From: Bacilli bacterium
GTDB taxonomy: Bacteria > Bacillota_I > Bacilli_A > RFN20 > CAG-288
Assembly (NCBI GenBank): GCA_022647725.1
Contig: JALCLG010000001.1
Coordinates: forward strand, 502,931 to 566,930
Reading direction: 5' to 3'
DNA: 64,000 nt
Positions within the stretch are counted from its first letter, which is position 1; each line of letters opens with the position of its first letter. The notes under the pieces are model-generated. The model saw nothing but the letters and a program-made list of their open reading frames with translations, was not told the DNA's origin and did not search any database. The position numbers were made by a program, and so were the translations under genes. Below, in pieces: positions 34,803 to 46,056 of this stretch.

Positions 34803-35344
34803 ACCGACCGCTTTTAAAGCATTACGCCCGCGCCATCTTTGAAGTCTCTCAAACCGAAAAGGCCCTTGACGTTAACCTCAAAGGCCTCACTTTGGTGGCG
34901 GATACTTTAAGCGATCATCCGGATGTCAGCCGTTTCTTTGCCTCGCGGATGGTTTCCTATCCCGAAAAGGTGAAGGTGCTGGAGCAGTTCTTCAAGAGTC
35001 AGGTCACTCCGACAGTCTTAGCCTTCCTGAAGGTGGCCGTCGAAAAACACCTCAGCGAAGGGATGACATTGATCAAGGAAGACTACCGTCACTACTACAA
35101 TGACCTCAACAACGTCATGGAAGGCATCATCTACTCCGCTTTCCCGTTGACGAAAGATGCCACGGCTAAAATCACTGCCCTTTTCGAAGACAAGTTCAGG
35201 AAGACCGTCGTCTTCCGGAACGTCATCGACAAACGGGTCTTAGCCGGCATGAAGATCTTCCTCAACGATACGGTCTACGACTATTCCCTGGATACGAAGA
35301 TCAATACGATCAAGAACCGGCTTCTTTACACGAAGTCGCTCTAA
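34799..35344 (+). CDS. atpH: F-type ATP synthase subunit delta
   Basis: The 181-residue protein has the delta/OSCP layout: an N-terminal helical domain (HYARAIFEVSQTEKALDVNL) and a C-terminal part with IYSAFPLTKDATAKITALFE and VIDKRVLAGMKIFLNDTVYD. It links the F1 top to subunit b. The start overlaps atpF (ATGA). atpA follows after nine bases with AAGGAGG. Confidence 0.92.
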   Translation: MNRPLLKHYARAIFEVSQTEKALDVNLKGLTLVADTLSDHPDVSRFFASRMVSYPEKVKVLEQFFKSQVTPTVLAFLKVAVEKHLSEGMTLIKEDYRHYYNDLNNVMEGIIYSAFPLTKDATAKITALFEDKFRKTVVFRNVIDKRVLAGMKIFLNDTVYDYSLDTKINTIKNRLLYTKSL

Positions 35345-35353
35345 GGAGGAACT

Positions 35354-36859
35354 ATGGCAGAACAGGATCTGATTACCAATCTCGTCAAGAAAGAGATCGA
35401 GAACTATCAGGACAAGATTGAGACAAGCGACGTCGGCACCGTCATCGCCATCGGCGATGGCATTGCCACCATTTACGGCATCGACAAAGCAATGTACGGC
35501 GAGCTGTTGGAGTTCCCCAAGGGCGTCTATGGCATGGTCATGAACCTCAACGAGGATTCCGTGGGCTGTGTCATTCTCGGTAAAGACAGCACCATTTATG
35601 AAGGCGATGTCGTCAAACGGACAGGCCGGGTTGTCTCGGTCCCGACCGGCGATGCTCTCTTAGGAAGAGTCGTCAATGCCCTGGGCCAGCCGATTGATGG
35701 CTTAGGCGATCTCAAGGATACGGTCGAGGCTCCGATTGAAGCTCCGGCGCCGCGGATCATGGACCGTCAGCCGGTCGATAAGCCGTTGGAGACCGGTATC
35801 AAGGCCATCGATAGCATGATCCCGATTGGCAAAGGTCAGCGTGAACTCATCATCGGCGACCGGCAGACGGGCAAGACCGCCATTGCCGTCGATACGATTC
35901 TTAACCAATTAGGCAAAAATGTTATCTGCATTTATTGCGCTATCGGTCAAAAGAATTCTACTATTGCCCAAATTGTCACCAAGCTCAAGGATCATGATGC
36001 CTTAAGCTATACCGTCATCGTCAATGCCTCTGCCAGTGAATCCGCTCCGATGCTATATGTCGCTCCGTATGCGGCCACCACCATCGGCGAATACTGGGAG
36101 AAGCGCGGCAAGGATGTCCTCATCGTCTACGATGATCTCTCCAAGCATGCCGTTGCTTACCGGGCATTGTCGTTGCTCTTGAAGCGTTCGCCGGGCCGGG
36201 AAGCTTACCCTGGCGATATTTTCTATCTGCATTCAAGACTCTTGGAACGGGCCTGCCATCTTTCTGATAACCTCGGCGGCGGTTCCATTACGGCCTTGCC
36301 GATCGTCGAGACGCAGGCCGGCGATATTTCGGCCTACATTCCGACCAACGTCATTTCCATCACCGATGGTCAGATTTTCCTCTCGACGGAGCTTTTCAAT
36401 GCCGGCCAGCGTCCGGCCATCGATACCGGTCTTTCCGTTTCCCGTGTCGGCTCTGCCGCTCAGGTCAAGGCTATGAAGTCGATTGCCTCCTCTCTGAAGA
36501 TTGAGCTGGCCAACTATACGGAACTGCTGGATTTCTCCCGGTTCGGTTCCGATCTGGATGCCGTCACCAAGGGCATCTTAAAACATGGCGCCATTCTGGA
36601 GGAAGTGCTGAAACAGAAGCAATATATGCCGCTTTCGATGGAAGATGAGATTGTCGATATCTACATTGCCCAGTCCAAGAGCATCGATGATATCGCTCCG
36701 GCCCAGGTTCATGATGTCCTGAAGGCCTGCCACAACTATATTGTCAACAAGATGCCGGAGGTCTTTGAAGCCATCAAGACCACCCACCTTCTTTCCGATG
36801 AGACGAAAGCCAAGATTCAGGATGCCGTTAAAGCTGTGCTGGAAGGAATCGATCATTAA
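35354..36859 (+). CDS. atpA: F-type ATP synthase subunit alpha
   Basis: The 501-residue protein has the full alpha signature: [39 protein letters not shown] (P-loop), [39 protein letters not shown] and [10 protein letters not shown]. It forms the non-catalytic nucleotide sites of F1. The length is as usual. The gene sits between atpH and atpG with a two-base gap to atpG. Confidence 0.97.
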   Translation: MAEQDLITNLVKKEIENYQDKIETSDVGTVIAIGDGIATIYGIDKAMYGELLEFPKGVYGMVMNLNEDSVGCVILGKDSTIYEGDVVKRTGRVVSVPTGDALLGRVVNALGQPIDGLGDLKDTVEAPIEAPAPRIMDRQPVDKPLETGIKAIDSMIPIGKGQRELIIGDRQTGKTAIAVDTILNQLGKNVICIYCAIGQKNSTIAQIVTKLKDHDALSYTVIVNASASESAPMLYVAPYAATTIGEYWEKRGKDVLIVYDDLSKHAVAYRALSLLLKRSPGREAYPGDIFYLHSRLLERACHLSDNLGGGSITALPIVETQAGDISAYIPTNVISITDGQIFLSTELFNAGQRPAIDTGLSVSRVGSAAQVKAMKSIASSLKIELANYTELLDFSRFGSDLDAVTKGILKHGAILEEVLKQKQYMPLSMEDEIVDIYIAQSKSIDDIAPAQVHDVLKACHNYIVNKMPEVFEAIKTTHLLSDETKAKIQDAVKAVLEGIDH

Positions 36860-36861
36860 CC

Positions 36862-39211
<2,350 letters not shown>

Positions 39212-39213
39212 TC

Positions 39214-39634
39214 ATGGATACGTTCCATCTGCGGATTGTGACGCCCACAAGGGCTTATATCGAGAAGGATGTTGAGGTCCTGACGACGACGGCCAGTTCG
39301 ATGGGCGAGCTTTCCCTGTATGCCCATCATGCCGACTTGATTGCCGCTCTTGATATCTGTCCGCTGATTCTAAAAGCCAACGGCCATATCGGCTACTATG
39401 CCATCTCCGGCGGTGTCCTGACCGTCACTCAGCGAAACCAATACGGCCGTGCTGATCCTCAATTCCATCGAGTCGCTGGATGAGATCGACCTGCAGCGGG
39501 CCATCGCCAGCAAGGTAGCTGCCGAAAAGCTCCTAGGCGAAGTCAAGACGCCGCGGGAAGCCATCGAGATGGAACGGCAGATCAAGCGGGCCATCAACCG
39601 AATCAACATCAAGAACAATTACAAGAACGTGTAG
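39214..39634 (+). CDS. atpC: F-type ATP synthase subunit epsilon, one frame change
   Basis: The first part (39214-39430) gives MDTFHLRIVTPTRAYIEKDV, then LYAHHADLIAALDI and GHIGYYAISGGVLTV, the beta-sandwich of epsilon. The frame then changes: one extra base around 39428-39431 hides the continuation SETNTAVLILNSIESLDEID and the two C-terminal helices (KLLGEVKTPREAIEMERQIK). The corrected protein has about 139 residues, the usual length. Because atpC is expected to be required in this intact operon, the break is most likely a sequence error. Confidence 0.85.
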
Positions 39635-39639
39635 CGATA

Positions 39640-39663
39640 AGCCAGCCTGCGGCTGGCTTTTTT
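39640..39663 (+). terminator. terminator of the atp operon
   Basis: AGCCAGCC (39640-39647) and GGCTGGCT (39651-39658) form an 8-bp stem with a TGC loop, followed by TTTTT. Confidence 0.9.
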
Positions 39664-39745
39664 CTCTTGGTAAGCGATTTGAAGTAGATACTTTCATCAT
39701 TTGCATATATAATTTAGTATGCTTTTGTTAGAAGGAGGACAAGCC

Positions 39746-40231
39746 ATGACCTTCAATAATATTTCCTGGGATGAATATTTCATGTCGATTGCCGTCTTAT
39801 CCAGTCTCCGGAGCAAGGATCCGCACACCAAAGTCGGGGCCTGCATCGTTTCTCCCGAACACAAAGTCCTGTCGCTCGGTTATAACGGCATGCCGATCGG
39901 CGTCGATGATCAGAAGATTCCCTGGGCTGGCCATGACGATGGGGTCGATAGCTACCTGAATACGAAATACCCTTATGTCTGCCACGCCGAGCTTAACGCC
40001 ATCCTCAACTCCAACCACGATCTCCATGGAGCGACGGTCTATGTCACTCTTTTCCCCTGCAACGAATGCACCAAAGCCATCATCCAGTCCGGCATCAAGA
40101 AGATCATCTATGTCTCCGACAAATACCATGATACCGATGAAGAGATTGCGGCCCGGAAGATGCTGGATATGGCTGGCATCGTCTATGAAGTCTATCAGGG
40201 AAGATTGCCCAAGATTGAGTTCAGCAAATGA
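39746..40231 (+). CDS. comEB: dCMP deaminase (ComEB family)
   Basis: I chose the ATG at 39746, preceded by AAGGAGGAC, over the earlier in-frame ATG at 39719. The 161-residue protein has the zinc-binding cytidine-deaminase motifs CHAELNAIL (His and catalytic Glu) and PCNECTKAII (two Cys), plus VGACIVSPEHKVLSLGYNGM. It converts dCMP to dUMP in thymidylate synthesis. A TATAAT-like box lies near 39707. The next gene overlaps by four bases. Confidence 0.9.
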   Translation: MTFNNISWDEYFMSIAVLSSLRSKDPHTKVGACIVSPEHKVLSLGYNGMPIGVDDQKIPWAGHDDGVDSYLNTKYPYVCHAELNAILNSNHDLHGATVYVTLFPCNECTKAIIQSGIKKIIYVSDKYHDTDEEIAARKMLDMAGIVYEVYQGRLPKIEFSK

Positions 40232-40470
40232 AAAAGGATCCGAACCATTCCCATTTTCCTCTGAAGCGCTGCCTGGTGGCTACCTTAGCTCTGATCATCA
40301 TCGGAGCGATGGTCCTGACCCTGATTTATTCGGTCGTCTATTCGACTGGGAATCAGTCGGTGGGACGGATGATTTTCATCATCACAGGAGCAATCCTCGG
40401 TGCCCTTCTCGTCGGTTATTGGGTCTATCAGTTGGTGATGTATCTGGTCAAACGCAAGGATGAGAACTGA
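40228..40470 (+). CDS. small two-span membrane protein
   Basis: The 80-residue product has two hydrophobic segments (CLVATLALIIIGAMVLTLIY and MIFIITGAILGALLVGYWVY) with basic ends. It overlaps comEB by four bases and ecfA1 by 11, so it is co-translated with both. No family is recognised. Confidence 0.55.
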   Translation: MKKDPNHSHFPLKRCLVATLALIIIGAMVLTLIYSVVYSTGNQSVGRMIFIITGAILGALLVGYWVYQLVMYLVKRKDEN

Positions 40471-41332
40471 AAAACAGATCAGTGAGCTCTTAAAAAGGGA
40501 TTCGTCGATACCGGAGGATAGTGCCATCTGTCTTCGTGGCCTGACTTTCGGGTACGAGGAAAATCAGACGGTTCTCAATAGCATCGACCTCGATATCAAA
40601 AAAGGTCAGTACGTGTCCATCATCGGCCATAACGGCTGCGGCAAGTCGACCCTGGCAAAGCTGATTGACGGAATCTTGGTTCAGAACAGCGGCGACATTG
40701 CTATTTTCGGTGTCGTCATGACCGACAGCAATGCCCTGTTATTGCGTAAGGACATCGGCCTGGTCTTCCAGAATCCGGACAGTCAGTTCATCGGAGCCAC
40801 GGTCCGGGATGACATTGCCTTCGGTCTGGAGAACAACCAGGTCGATCCCAAGGCCATGAACGACATCATCGAGGCCCGTGCCAAGGATGTCGGCATGGAA
40901 GATTACCTGGATAGCGAACCTAGCAATCTTTCCGGTGGGCAGAAGCAGCGGGTTGCCATCGCTGGCATGATTGCCCGGAATCCGAAGATTGCGATTCTCG
41001 ATGAGGCCGGCGCGATGCTGGATCCCAAAGGCAAGCGCGAAATCCGTGAAATCATCGCCAAACGGAAAATGGAAGATCCGGAGATGACCATCCTTAACAT
41101 TACCCACGAAATCGATGAAGCCTATGATTCGGACCGGGTTTTGGTAATGAATGAAGGCAAAATCATCCTCGACGACAAACCGGAGGTTGTTTTCTCCAAT
41201 GATGTTTTATTGAAAAGCATTTCCTTAGATATCCCTTTCTCCCATAAATTGGTTCGGGACTTGAAGGCTCAAGGCCTGGATGTGGGAGCAGTGAAGAACG
41301 AAGAGGAGCTTTTGGATAAGCTATGCCGATAA
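40460..41332 (+). CDS. ecfA1: ECF transporter ATPase EcfA1
   Basis: The 290-residue ABC ATPase has GHNGCGKSTLAKLIDGIL (Walker A), VFQNPDSQFIGATVRDDIAF (Q-loop, typical of EcfA), NLSGGQKQRVAIAGMI (signature) and ILDEAGAMLDPKG (Walker B and D-loop). It powers vitamin and metal uptake together with EcfA2, EcfT and exchangeable S components; no S component gene lies here. It overlaps ecfA2 by ten bases. Confidence 0.93.
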   Translation: MRTEKQISELLKRDSSIPEDSAICLRGLTFGYEENQTVLNSIDLDIKKGQYVSIIGHNGCGKSTLAKLIDGILVQNSGDIAIFGVVMTDSNALLLRKDIGLVFQNPDSQFIGATVRDDIAFGLENNQVDPKAMNDIIEARAKDVGMEDYLDSEPSNLSGGQKQRVAIAGMIARNPKIAILDEAGAMLDPKGKREIREIIAKRKMEDPEMTILNITHEIDEAYDSDRVLVMNEGKIILDDKPEVVFSNDVLLKSISLDIPFSHKLVRDLKAQGLDVGAVKNEEELLDKLCR

Positions 41333-42255
41333 TCCTGGATAAAGTCAACTATACCTATGATGTCGGTCTCCCGTCCGAACAGGAAGCTCTTTTGGATGTC
41401 TCTTTGACCTTCCAGGATCATTGCTTCACCGCTCTGATCGGCCGGACCGGCAGTGGCAAGTCGACCTTGATTCAGGAGCTGAATGGCTTGATCCGTCCGA
41501 CTTCAGGAAAAATCGATGTCAACGGCTATCTCATCGATATGAGCTTAGACTATAAACTCAAACGGAACGGCACCCTCGTCGTCGATCAGAGGGGCCTCCG
41601 CAAAAAGCAGAAGCAGAAACTGAAGGATATCAAGTCCTTACGGAAGCGGGTCGGGCTGGTCTTCCAGTTCCCGGAGTATCAGATCTTTGAAGAGACAGTC
41701 CTCAAAGATGTCAGTTACGGTCCCCGCAACTTCGGTGCCAAGCCGCCGGAGGCCGAGGCCGCAGCCAAGAAGGCCCTAACCTTAGTCGGCCTTAACCAAA
41801 GCTATTACGAACGCTCGCCGTTTGAGCTCTCCGGTGGCGAGAAGCGCCGGGTCGCCATCGCCGGCATTATTGCGATGGAGCCCGAGGTGCTGGTCCTGGA
41901 TGAGCCGACAGTAGGTCTTGATCGGGCCGGCGAAGACGGCCTTTTGGATCTGCTTTCCGAGATTTCCAAGCAGGGGACAGCCATCATCTTAGCCACCCAC
42001 AATATGGATGTCGTCCTCAAATACTGTGACCGGGCTATTGTCTTAGACCACGGACATGTGGTTCAGGATGAGACACCCTTGGCGCTGTTTCAGAATGCGG
42101 ATTTCTTAGCCAATTCTTCCTTGGAGCCGCCTCGGGTTTTCGCTTTTGCCAAGAAGCTGATTGACAGGGGTCTGCCTGTGGATCTCAGTCAGGTGAAGGA
42201 TACGGAGAGTCTGGCCAAGGAGATCGTCCGGGCCAAAGGGGTGAAGCCATGCTGA
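41323..42255 (+). CDS. ecfA2: ECF transporter ATPase EcfA2
   Basis: The 310-residue ABC ATPase has GRTGSGKSTLIQELNGLI, VFQFPEYQIFEETVLKDVSY, ELSGGEKRRVAIAGIIA and LVLDEPTVGLDRAGEDGLL. An insertion with a basic stretch (RGLRKKQKQKLKDIKSLRK) after the first third is longer than usual. It pairs with EcfA1 on the EcfT coupling helices. Start and stop overlap the neighbouring ecf genes. Confidence 0.93.
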   Translation: MPIILDKVNYTYDVGLPSEQEALLDVSLTFQDHCFTALIGRTGSGKSTLIQELNGLIRPTSGKIDVNGYLIDMSLDYKLKRNGTLVVDQRGLRKKQKQKLKDIKSLRKRVGLVFQFPEYQIFEETVLKDVSYGPRNFGAKPPEAEAAAKKALTLVGLNQSYYERSPFELSGGEKRRVAIAGIIAMEPEVLVLDEPTVGLDRAGEDGLLDLLSEISKQGTAIILATHNMDVVLKYCDRAIVLDHGHVVQDETPLALFQNADFLANSSLEPPRVFAFAKKLIDRGLPVDLSQVKDTESLAKEIVRAKGVKPC

Positions 42256-43136
42256 ACGTTACCCTGGGAAAGTATCAGGCTTTCCAGACGCCCTATCACA
42301 AGCTCGATAGCCGGGTGAAGCTGATTGCCCTGATTCTTTTCATTGTGTCCGTCTTCCTGAACTACGGCTTGACCCCCGTCTACGGTGCCTACACCAACCT
42401 TTTCTTCTATCTGATCATCTTAGTCATGATGCTGGTGATGACCTTTACTTCCCGGACCAGTTTCCTTCAGCTGTTCCGGTCGTTGAAGGCCTTATGGGTG
42501 ATGGTGATCTTCTTAGTCATCATCAACCTTTTCTTGCCGGGCAATACCAGTGGGGATGTCGCCTTTACCTTATGGGGAAGGACCACCACCTACGGCACCA
42601 TCGTCAATTTAGGCTATATCCTTGTCCGTCTGATTCTGGTGATGATGATGACCAACGTCTTTACTTCCACCACCAAGCCGATGGAGATGACCGGGGCTTT
42701 GGAATGGCTCTTCTATCCCTGGAAATTCATCGGAGTCCCGATTCATAAAATCGCCATGGCCATCTCGTTGGCACTGCGTTTCATTCCGACGCTGCTGGAA
42801 GAAACCAACCGGATCATGAAGGCTCAGGCCAGCCGGGGCGTTGACTTCTCCCAAGGTCATCTGAAAGATAAGGTCCGTTCCATCATCTCGTTAGTCATTC
42901 CGCTTTTCATGACGGCCTTTACCACCAGCGGGGAGTTAGCCGATGCCATGGAGGCCAGAGGCTATGATCCGGATGCCAAACGGACCCGTTATAAGACCGA
43001 GACCTGGCGGACCCGAGATACTTTGGCTGTGATTCTTCTTTGTGGCTATACGGCCGCCATGATTTACTTTGCGGTCGAACGCTTTGACTTAACCTGGGTC
43101 ATTGACACCTGGGCGTGGCCACGGCTCCACTCTTAG
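42249..43136 (+). CDS. ecfT: ECF transporter transmembrane protein EcfT
   Basis: The 295-residue membrane protein has at least five hydrophobic segments and the two coupling motifs of EcfT: AQASRGVDF (Ala-Arg-Gly type) and AMEARGYDPDAKRTRY. It joins the EcfA1/EcfA2 ATPases to the S component. It overlaps ecfA2 by seven bases; truA follows after eight bases, the usual order in Firmicutes. Confidence 0.93.
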   Translation: MLNVTLGKYQAFQTPYHKLDSRVKLIALILFIVSVFLNYGLTPVYGAYTNLFFYLIILVMMLVMTFTSRTSFLQLFRSLKALWVMVIFLVIINLFLPGNTSGDVAFTLWGRTTTYGTIVNLGYILVRLILVMMMTNVFTSTTKPMEMTGALEWLFYPWKFIGVPIHKIAMAISLALRFIPTLLEETNRIMKAQASRGVDFSQGHLKDKVRSIISLVIPLFMTAFTTSGELADAMEARGYDPDAKRTRYKTETWRTRDTLAVILLCGYTAAMIYFAVERFDLTWVIDTWAWPRLHS

Positions 43137-43144
43137 AGGCAAGG

Positions 43145-43954
43145 ATGAGATTGCTTGTTCGCCTTTCCTTCAATGGGAGAGGGTTCTATGGAACGCAGAA
43201 GCAAGAGGATGACCCCACCATCCAAGGGGTTTTCGAAGCAGCCTTGGCTCAGCTTTATTCGGTGCCGGTCAAAGTCACCATCTGTTCCCGGCTGGACCGC
43301 TATGTCAATGCCTTCGACTTTGTGCTGACCTTTGATGTTCCCGATAGCCGGGTCAGTCAGGATTATCTGGGCTACTATCTGAAACGGACCTTAGGGCGGG
43401 ATATTGTCATTAAGCAGATCCGCGAGGTTCCGGAAGCCTTCTCGGCCCGTTTTGACTGCGATTATAAAAGCTACGTCTATACATTACAGAACAGCGCCTA
43501 TCCCAATCCGCTGTTGAATGGCATCACCTATGTTCCCGCTCATCTGCTGTCTGTGGATAAACTCAGCGAGGCTTTATCTCTTTTCGTCGGTCCCCATGAC
43601 TTCCGCTACTTTGCCACCCCGGAAGGCGAGGAGAAAACCGCGATTGATGTCCGGTCGATTGAAGTCAGTCAGCTAGGCGATCTTGTCTTTCTGAGGTTCG
43701 TGGCCAAGAGTTTCTTACGGTATCAGGTCCGTTTCATGGTGGGAGCCAGTCTCCGCTATGCCACCGGCAAGGTCAGCCTTAGTAAGATTGCGACCCTCTT
43801 GACCGGCAAAGAGGTTTCGTACCTCAAGCTGAAAGCCGAGCCGCAGGCCTTAACGTTAGAGGCCATCCACTATCCGAGTCTCGAGGGTGAAAAAGAGCCG
43901 CCGAAAGGCATTCCTTGTTTCTTTAATCCTGGGGCTGAGCTGTATAATAGTTAG
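43145..43954 (+). CDS. truA: tRNA pseudouridine(38-40) synthase TruA-like, unusual active-site loop
   Basis: I placed the start at the ATG 43145 after AGAGGCAAGG; a longer frame overlaps ecfT. The 269-residue protein starts MRLLVRLSFNGRGFYGTQ and has TIQGVFEAAL, YKSYVYTLQN, GPHDFRYFATPEG and FLRYQVRFMVGASLRYATG, which fit TruA. The catalytic loop, normally GRTDAGVHA, reads SRLDRYVNAF. The catalytic Asp is kept, but the Thr, Gly and His positions differ. The context after ecfT supports TruA. Confidence 0.85.
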   Translation: MRLLVRLSFNGRGFYGTQKQEDDPTIQGVFEAALAQLYSVPVKVTICSRLDRYVNAFDFVLTFDVPDSRVSQDYLGYYLKRTLGRDIVIKQIREVPEAFSARFDCDYKSYVYTLQNSAYPNPLLNGITYVPAHLLSVDKLSEALSLFVGPHDFRYFATPEGEEKTAIDVRSIEVSQLGDLVFLRFVAKSFLRYQVRFMVGASLRYATGKVSLSKIATLLTGKEVSYLKLKAEPQALTLEAIHYPSLEGEKEPPKGIPCFFNPGAELYNS

Positions 43955-43963
43955 GCAACCTAA

Positions 43964-44686
43964 ATGAACCCGGAAAAGAAAAAAGAAGGCAAGGCGAACT
44001 TCAATGCCATCATGCGGAAATACTTCCGTAAGGAAGATGTTTTTCTTTTGCCGAATGTGCTTTGCTATTTCCGTGTCCTGCTCATCATTGCCTTTCTCAT
44101 CGTCTATCTCTGGCCATTGACGATTTTCAATAATGACAAAGCCAATGTCTACATTGCCAGCTTCATCATGGTGATGGCGGTCTATACCGACTTCCTCGAC
44201 GGCTTCATTGCCCGGAAGTTCGAGAAAACGTCCAACCTGGGCGAGCTGCTCGATCCGATTGCCGATAAGCTGACGCAGTTTGCCATCGCCGTGGCTATCT
44301 CGGTCCGTCTTTCTGCCTTTGCCAGTGTCTTTGTCCTCTTAGGCTTCTTTGTCCTCAAGGAGCTCTGGATGATGCTAGCCGTCATCCTCTTAGCCCGGCA
44401 TAACCGTTCCTATGGCGGTGCCAAATGGTATGGGAAGGTAGCCACCTTCATGACCTATCTGGTCCTAGGCGCTCTCTTAGTTGCCGGTCCGTTCATTCTG
44501 GAAGCCTATCCGGTCGGTTCCGGATCCTGTGAAGCCCATCTTATCATCGATACCCTCTGTGCCGGAGCCATCTTCTTCCTCTTAATTGCCGAGATCAATT
44601 ACACCGTTCTTTTCTTCCGGCTGATGCATGGAGCCGGCAATGCCGAAGTCAGTAAGCCGAATGAGGAGGTATCGAAACATGATTAA
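43964..44686 (+). CDS. pgsA: CDP-alcohol phosphatidyltransferase, probably PgsA
   Basis: The 240-residue membrane protein has the complete CDP-alcohol phosphotransferase motif DFLDGFIARKFEKTSNLGEL followed by LDPIADK (D-x2-DG-x2-AR-x8-G-x3-D-x3-D). LPNVLCYFRVLLIIAFLIVY starts the first membrane segment. It probably makes phosphatidylglycerol phosphate from CDP-diacylglycerol. The C-terminus overlaps the next gene by eight bases. Confidence 0.87.
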   Translation: MNPEKKKEGKANFNAIMRKYFRKEDVFLLPNVLCYFRVLLIIAFLIVYLWPLTIFNNDKANVYIASFIMVMAVYTDFLDGFIARKFEKTSNLGELLDPIADKLTQFAIAVAISVRLSAFASVFVLLGFFVLKELWMMLAVILLARHNRSYGGAKWYGKVATFMTYLVLGALLVAGPFILEAYPVGSGSCEAHLIIDTLCAGAIFFLLIAEINYTVLFFRLMHGAGNAEVSKPNEEVSKHD

Positions 44687-45134
44687 GATTTATCTGTCAC
44701 CCAGCTGTTCCAGCTGCCGTAAAGTCAAAGCCTGGTTTATCAAGGAGGGCATCCCTTTTGAGGAGGTCAACATCCTCAAGCATGAGATCACGCCCGACGA
44801 GATCAAAGAGATGCTGAACAAGTCTCTCGATGGCACGGATAAGATCATTTCCACCCGCAGCAAGGTCTTCCAGGAGCAGCATGTCGATGTCGATTCCATG
44901 TCCATCAATGAGCTCTGCGAGTTCATCAAGAAGAACCCCACCATCCTCAAGCGGCCTATCATCGTCGATAACAGCATCATTCAGGTCGGCTACAATGCCG
45001 ATGAGATTGAGATTTTCCAGCGGGCCAAGAAGGTGGTCAGCGAGACCTGCCGCAAAGGAGTCTGCCCCAACTATGACACCTGCGAACACCGCCAGGAAGA
45101 GAAGCCGTTGGTCAAAGAGCAGACGTTCCGTTAG
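44679..45134 (+). CDS. Spx/ArsC-family thioredoxin-fold regulator
   Basis: The ATG at 44679 follows GAGGAGG inside the end of pgsA. The 151-residue protein has YLSPSCSSCRKVKAWF (redox CxxC), FEEVNILKHEITPDEIKEML, ILKRPIIVDNSIIQVGYNAD, as in Spx, which binds the RNA polymerase alpha subunit under thiol stress. Unlike B. subtilis Spx it ends in a Cys-rich tail (ETCRKGVCPNYDTCEHRQEE, four Cys-type positions), perhaps a metal or extra redox site. A terminator follows. Confidence 0.82.
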   Translation: MIKIYLSPSCSSCRKVKAWFIKEGIPFEEVNILKHEITPDEIKEMLNKSLDGTDKIISTRSKVFQEQHVDVDSMSINELCEFIKKNPTILKRPIIVDNSIIQVGYNADEIEIFQRAKKVVSETCRKGVCPNYDTCEHRQEEKPLVKEQTFR

Positions 45135-45150
45135 AAAGCAATCAGCAAAA

Positions 45151-45182
45151 AAGCCAGGAGGCTTCGGCTTCCTGGCTTTTTT
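45151..45182 (+). terminator. terminator of the ecf-truA-pgsA-spx run
   Basis: AAGCCAGGAGGC and GCTTCCTGGCTT pair with one internal mismatch and are followed by TTTTTT. The stretch 45183-45310 is AT-rich with a repeated ACAAAATTG-x-GCAAAT but holds no gene. Confidence 0.85.
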
Positions 45183-45310
45183 ACTCCGTTAGCAGACAAA
45201 CACGTCAGAAAAAATGGGGCAAATGGGGCCAACAAATTAAGCTAATTTTTATAAAATTGTGCAAATGCTACAAAATTGCGCAAATTTTAAGCAACAGACA
45301 CGGAATTCAA

Positions 45311-45349
45311 AAAGGACTGACGCAAAGCCTACGTTTTGCGACAGCCCTT
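45311..45349 (-). terminator. terminator of the CYTH gene
   Basis: AAGG-CTG-CGCAAA pairs with TTTGCG-CAG-CCTT with small mismatches; on the minus strand it ends in CCTTTTTG. Confidence 0.6.
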
Positions 45350-45370
45350 ATCCTTACGAAAAATCAGATT

Positions 45371-45988
45371 CTACTTGCCTTCCTTTGCTTCCTTCTCTTC
45401 GGCATCCTTCTCGGCGATGGCTTCGTTGATGGCTCTTTCTTCCTTGGAGATCGGGTTGATCTCAAAGGCAATGCCGAACTTAGAGCAGATGGCTTTTAAG
45501 GTATCTTCGCTCTTAGCCTTGGAATCGCTGTCGCATTCGATCTCGTAGTCGATGGTGTTGCCATAGGAGTTCTTGGAGATGTTGATGTCGTTGCCGTCAT
45601 ACTGGCCTTCCCGTCTTTCCGTGATCAGCTCCGCCTGGATCTTCAGGCTGGCCGGATCGATATGGAGGACTTCCAGGAAGTCAGCAATATCGCCCTTAGG
45701 AAGCAGGTTGGTCTTCACCATGTCGTTGGCTTCTTCCATGGTCAGCGTCTGGTTCTTCTCCAAGAGGCCTTCGGCTAACGGAGCCTTCATGGTCAGCTTG
45801 GCGGAGCCCTCACGGGTACGCAGACGGACAATCAGACCATACTTCTTTAACACACGATCATCGCTGTCCAAATAGTAGTTGGACTGCACCTTGACGTTCG
45901 GAATGAAGTCCAGATGGTTCTTGATCTTCTCATAATCTTTTCGGCTTAACAGGACTTTTGCTTCGATTTCAATGTTATTGCTTGCCAT
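45371..45988 (-). CDS. CYTH-domain phosphohydrolase-like protein
   Basis: The 205-residue protein starts MASNNIEIEAKVLLSRKDYE with the ExExK signature of CYTH proteins, and carries further conserved charged residues in LIVRLRTREGSAKLTMKAPL, QAELITERREGQYDGNDINI and TIDYEIECDSD. CYTH enzymes act on triphosphates such as inorganic triphosphate or thiamine triphosphate in a beta-tunnel with Mg2+. The C-terminus is Glu/Lys-rich. It is divergent from nadK. In Firmicutes a YjbK-type CYTH gene is often close to NAD kinase, which fits here. Confidence 0.85.
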   Translation of the reverse strand: MASNNIEIEAKVLLSRKDYEKIKNHLDFIPNVKVQSNYYLDSDDRVLKKYGLIVRLRTREGSAKLTMKAPLAEGLLEKNQTLTMEEANDMVKTNLLPKGDIADFLEVLHIDPASLKIQAELITERREGQYDGNDINISKNSYGNTIDYEIECDSDSKAKSEDTLKAICSKFGIAFEINPISKEERAINEAIAEKDAEEKEAKEGK

Positions 45989-46056
45989 AAATTACCCTCT
46001 TTTTCAACTAGTTATATGATACAATAGCACCGAAGAAATTGAAAGCGAATACCGCT

